A stretch of DNA of 39,819 nucleotides from contig CALEHY010000023.1 in the NCBI GenBank assembly GCA_937876375.1, positions 1 to 39,819 on the forward strand, written 5' to 3'. This document shows, in pieces, positions 38,840 through 39,819 of this stretch. This DNA comes from an uncultured Clostridia bacterium. GTDB taxonomy: Bacteria > Bacillota > Clostridia > Oscillospirales > Acutalibacteraceae. The position numbers were made by a program, and so were the translations under genes. The notes under the pieces were generated by a model. The model was not told the origin of the DNA. It was given only the letters and a program-made list of their open reading frames with translations, and ran no database searches. Positions within the stretch are counted from its first letter, which is position 1. The number at the start of each line of letters is the position of its first letter.

Positions 38840-39662
38840 ACATTACAATCTCCGTATCAAAATATTGTTCTTGAAAATGAACAAAATCAGTTATCTGATC
38901 TTTTGTATAATCTGCACCATTAGGTGATACCACCCACTTATCTTCATTATCATTTAAGCGTTTAATTATCGCTATGACTTTGCCCGTATAATTAACTACT
39001 GGCTTATCAATACCGATAACATATGCATCTTGTTCTTCCCCATCATTAGCGAATACACCCTCAATATATCCGTAATTAATCGGATAATACAACTCCTTAT
39101 GTTCTGGATGATATGATCCTAATGGTCTATCAATAGTGACGGTCACTGTTTCGCCAAGATACACTGTGCCACAAGGGAATTTTATGTTATTGTTTTGCTC
39201 CTTAATCATATTAAACAAGGTGTCATATTCATCACATATATAAATCGGATAATTTATACTTCCAAATAGCGATGATATACCAATATATTTCATATGAATA
39301 GTAAAGCTATTCTCTTCATTAATAGTAGAGCAACGCTGAAATGAGATTCCCCTATCAATGTAATCAATATCACAATATTTAATTTTTCTATTAAATAACC
39401 TGAAATCCTTTACAACTATACAATCTGATAACATAATCAGCTTTTTCGGTTTTAAAATATTATATAACAAAATCAAAATCGATAAAAAACAAGCTATTGC
39501 GATATTAAATAATATATAAAACTTTCCAATATTATATGTTGGTAAAAACAATGTGAATAAAGAAAGTATAATTGAATATACAATAAAGTCTAGAAAATAT
39601 GCAAAAACAACAAGCTTTTTGCTCTTAAAACCACTATATAACTTGATATTAAACTCTTTCAT
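38823..39662 (-). CDS. Membrane PH-like domain fused to family I pyrophosphatase-like domain
   Basis: A 279-residue two-part protein. Residues 1-165: two hydrophobic helices (about 19-41 and 46-68) and a beta-rich segment (KLIMLSDCIVVKDFRLFNRK) resembling a bacterial PH-like membrane domain. Residues 165-279: an inorganic pyrophosphatase-like domain, VTIDRPLGSYHPEHK, YYPINYGYIEG, NDGEEQDAYV and RLNDNEDKWVV. The DGDxxD metal motif reads DGEEQD, so one Asp is Glu and activity is uncertain. Stand-alone versions of this second domain (~110 residues) are common in clostridia; the fusion is unusual. GGAG is 8 bases from the ATG, directly after the rRNA terminator. The DNA glycosylase follows with a 17-base overlap. 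Confidence 0.8.
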   Translation of the reverse strand: MKEFNIKLYSGFKSKKLVVFAYFLDFIVYSIILSLFTLFLPTYNIGKFYILFNIAIACFLSILILLYNILKPKKLIMLSDCIVVKDFRLFNRKIKYCDIDYIDRGISFQRCSTINEENSFTIHMKYIGISSLFGSINYPIYICDEYDTLFNMIKEQNNNIKFPCGTVYLGETVTVTIDRPLGSYHPEHKELYYPINYGYIEGVFANDGEEQDAYVIGIDKPVVNYTGKVIAIIKRLNDNEDKWVVSPNGADYTKDQITDFVHFQEQYFDTEIVMYENKA

Positions 39663-39680
39663 TATATATCTCCTAAAAAA

Positions 39681-39706
39681 TAACCCCTTGAAAATTCAAG
39701 GGGTTA
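39681..39706 (-). terminator. Terminator of the rRNA operon
   Basis: A perfect 12-bp inverted repeat (39681-39692 with 39695-39706), extended by one A-T on each side, followed on the minus strand by TTATTTTTT. It lies 5-10 bases past the 5S rRNA end. Confidence 0.88.
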
Positions 39707-39710
39707 TCTA

Positions 39711-39819
39711 TGTTGGCATTGACCTATTTTTGCAGGAAGCTGCCCTCCAACTATCGTCGGCACACATGAGCTTAACTACCGTGTTCGGTATGGGAACGGG
39801 TGGACCCTCAGCGTAATAA
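39711..39819 (-). rRNA. rrf: 5S ribosomal RNA, 5' end outside window
   Basis: The minus strand reads CCCGTTCCCATACCGAACAC and then GTTAAGCTC, with GCCGACGATAGTTGGAGGGC later, the conserved core of 5S rRNA, ending near GGTCAATGCCAACA. About 109 bases are visible; roughly ten bases of the 5' end lie beyond the window. 23S and 16S genes should follow outside. Confidence 0.93.

Noticed and set aside
39553..39816. 87-codon plus-strand frame at the right edge
   Set aside because: It runs across the rRNA terminator and the 5S rRNA on the other strand.
1..39819. CRISPR array, insertion sequence, prophage or toxin-antitoxin locus
   Set aside because: No regularly spaced direct repeats, transposase, integrase or paired small toxin/antitoxin frames were seen on either strand.

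Overview
The window is AT-rich chromosomal DNA from a spore-forming low-GC Firmicute, most likely class Clostridia and plausibly an Oscillospirales/Ruminococcaceae relative. The evidence is a set of sporulation genes (spoIVA, a SipL-type DUF3794/LysM protein, a SpoIVFB-type M50 protease), paired TIGR03960/TIGR03936-type radical SAM genes, tRNAs with encoded CCA, Firmicute-style operons (tig-clpP-clpX; rplS-rbgA-rnhB-yraN), and a secreted protein with C-x2-C/His repeats of a type seen in gut clostridia. The genus cannot be fixed from the sequence. No mobile element, CRISPR array or prophage was seen.

Layout. 1-4747 (minus): a secreted Cys-repeat protein cut by the window edge, with a promoter and a long structured 5' leader; a small P-loop protein; pgi; a D,D-carboxypeptidase. 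4843-10328 (plus): mtaB, then a tightly packed operon of a membrane-anchored metallophosphoesterase, a GtrA protein, a GtrA-HAD phosphatase fusion and an MBL-fold hydrolase. 10625-12366: a GHL10 lipoprotein (minus), then a zinc-ribbon protein and a DUF1294 protein (plus). 12393-18658 (minus): sipL-spoIVA behind a sigma-E-like promoter, and tig-clpP-clpX upstream of it. 18758-23684: a COG1768-type phosphoesterase, a tiny DUF1540 protein, thrC, and rplS-rbgA-rnhB-yraN. 23692-29685 (minus): PBP1A-ruvX-spoIVFB-TIGR03960-TIGR03936. 29773-30952: secG and a DEDDh exonuclease with a zinc ribbon. 31044-35277: a divergent type IIA topoisomerase pair. 35388-37119: an ECF sigma factor and its probable anti-sigma factor. 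37236-37493: tRNA-Trp and a CAU tRNA. 37588-39662: a YhhN membrane protein, a family-6 type DNA glycosylase and a membrane/pyrophosphatase fusion. The right edge holds the 3' part of a 5S rRNA, the tail of an rRNA operon.

How the genes work together. Much of the window is housekeeping: protein quality control, ribosome maturation, secretion, wall synthesis and tRNA modification. It is interleaved with spore-coat assembly genes. The less ordinary parts are: (a) the GtrA/GtrA-HAD/metallophosphoesterase/MBL operon, which looks like a membrane phosphate-ester module; (b) the structured leader of the secreted protein, which has two mutually exclusive pairings; (c) the topoisomerase pair with altered HPHGDS and Toprim motifs; (d) the membrane-PH-like/pyrophosphatase fusion wedged directly behind the rRNA terminator; (e) several junctions where a terminator hairpin runs straight into the next gene's ribosome binding site.

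Starts were re-chosen wherever an upstream in-frame codon lacked a ribosome binding site. All functional calls rest on recognised motifs and family resemblance read by eye; no database search was run.
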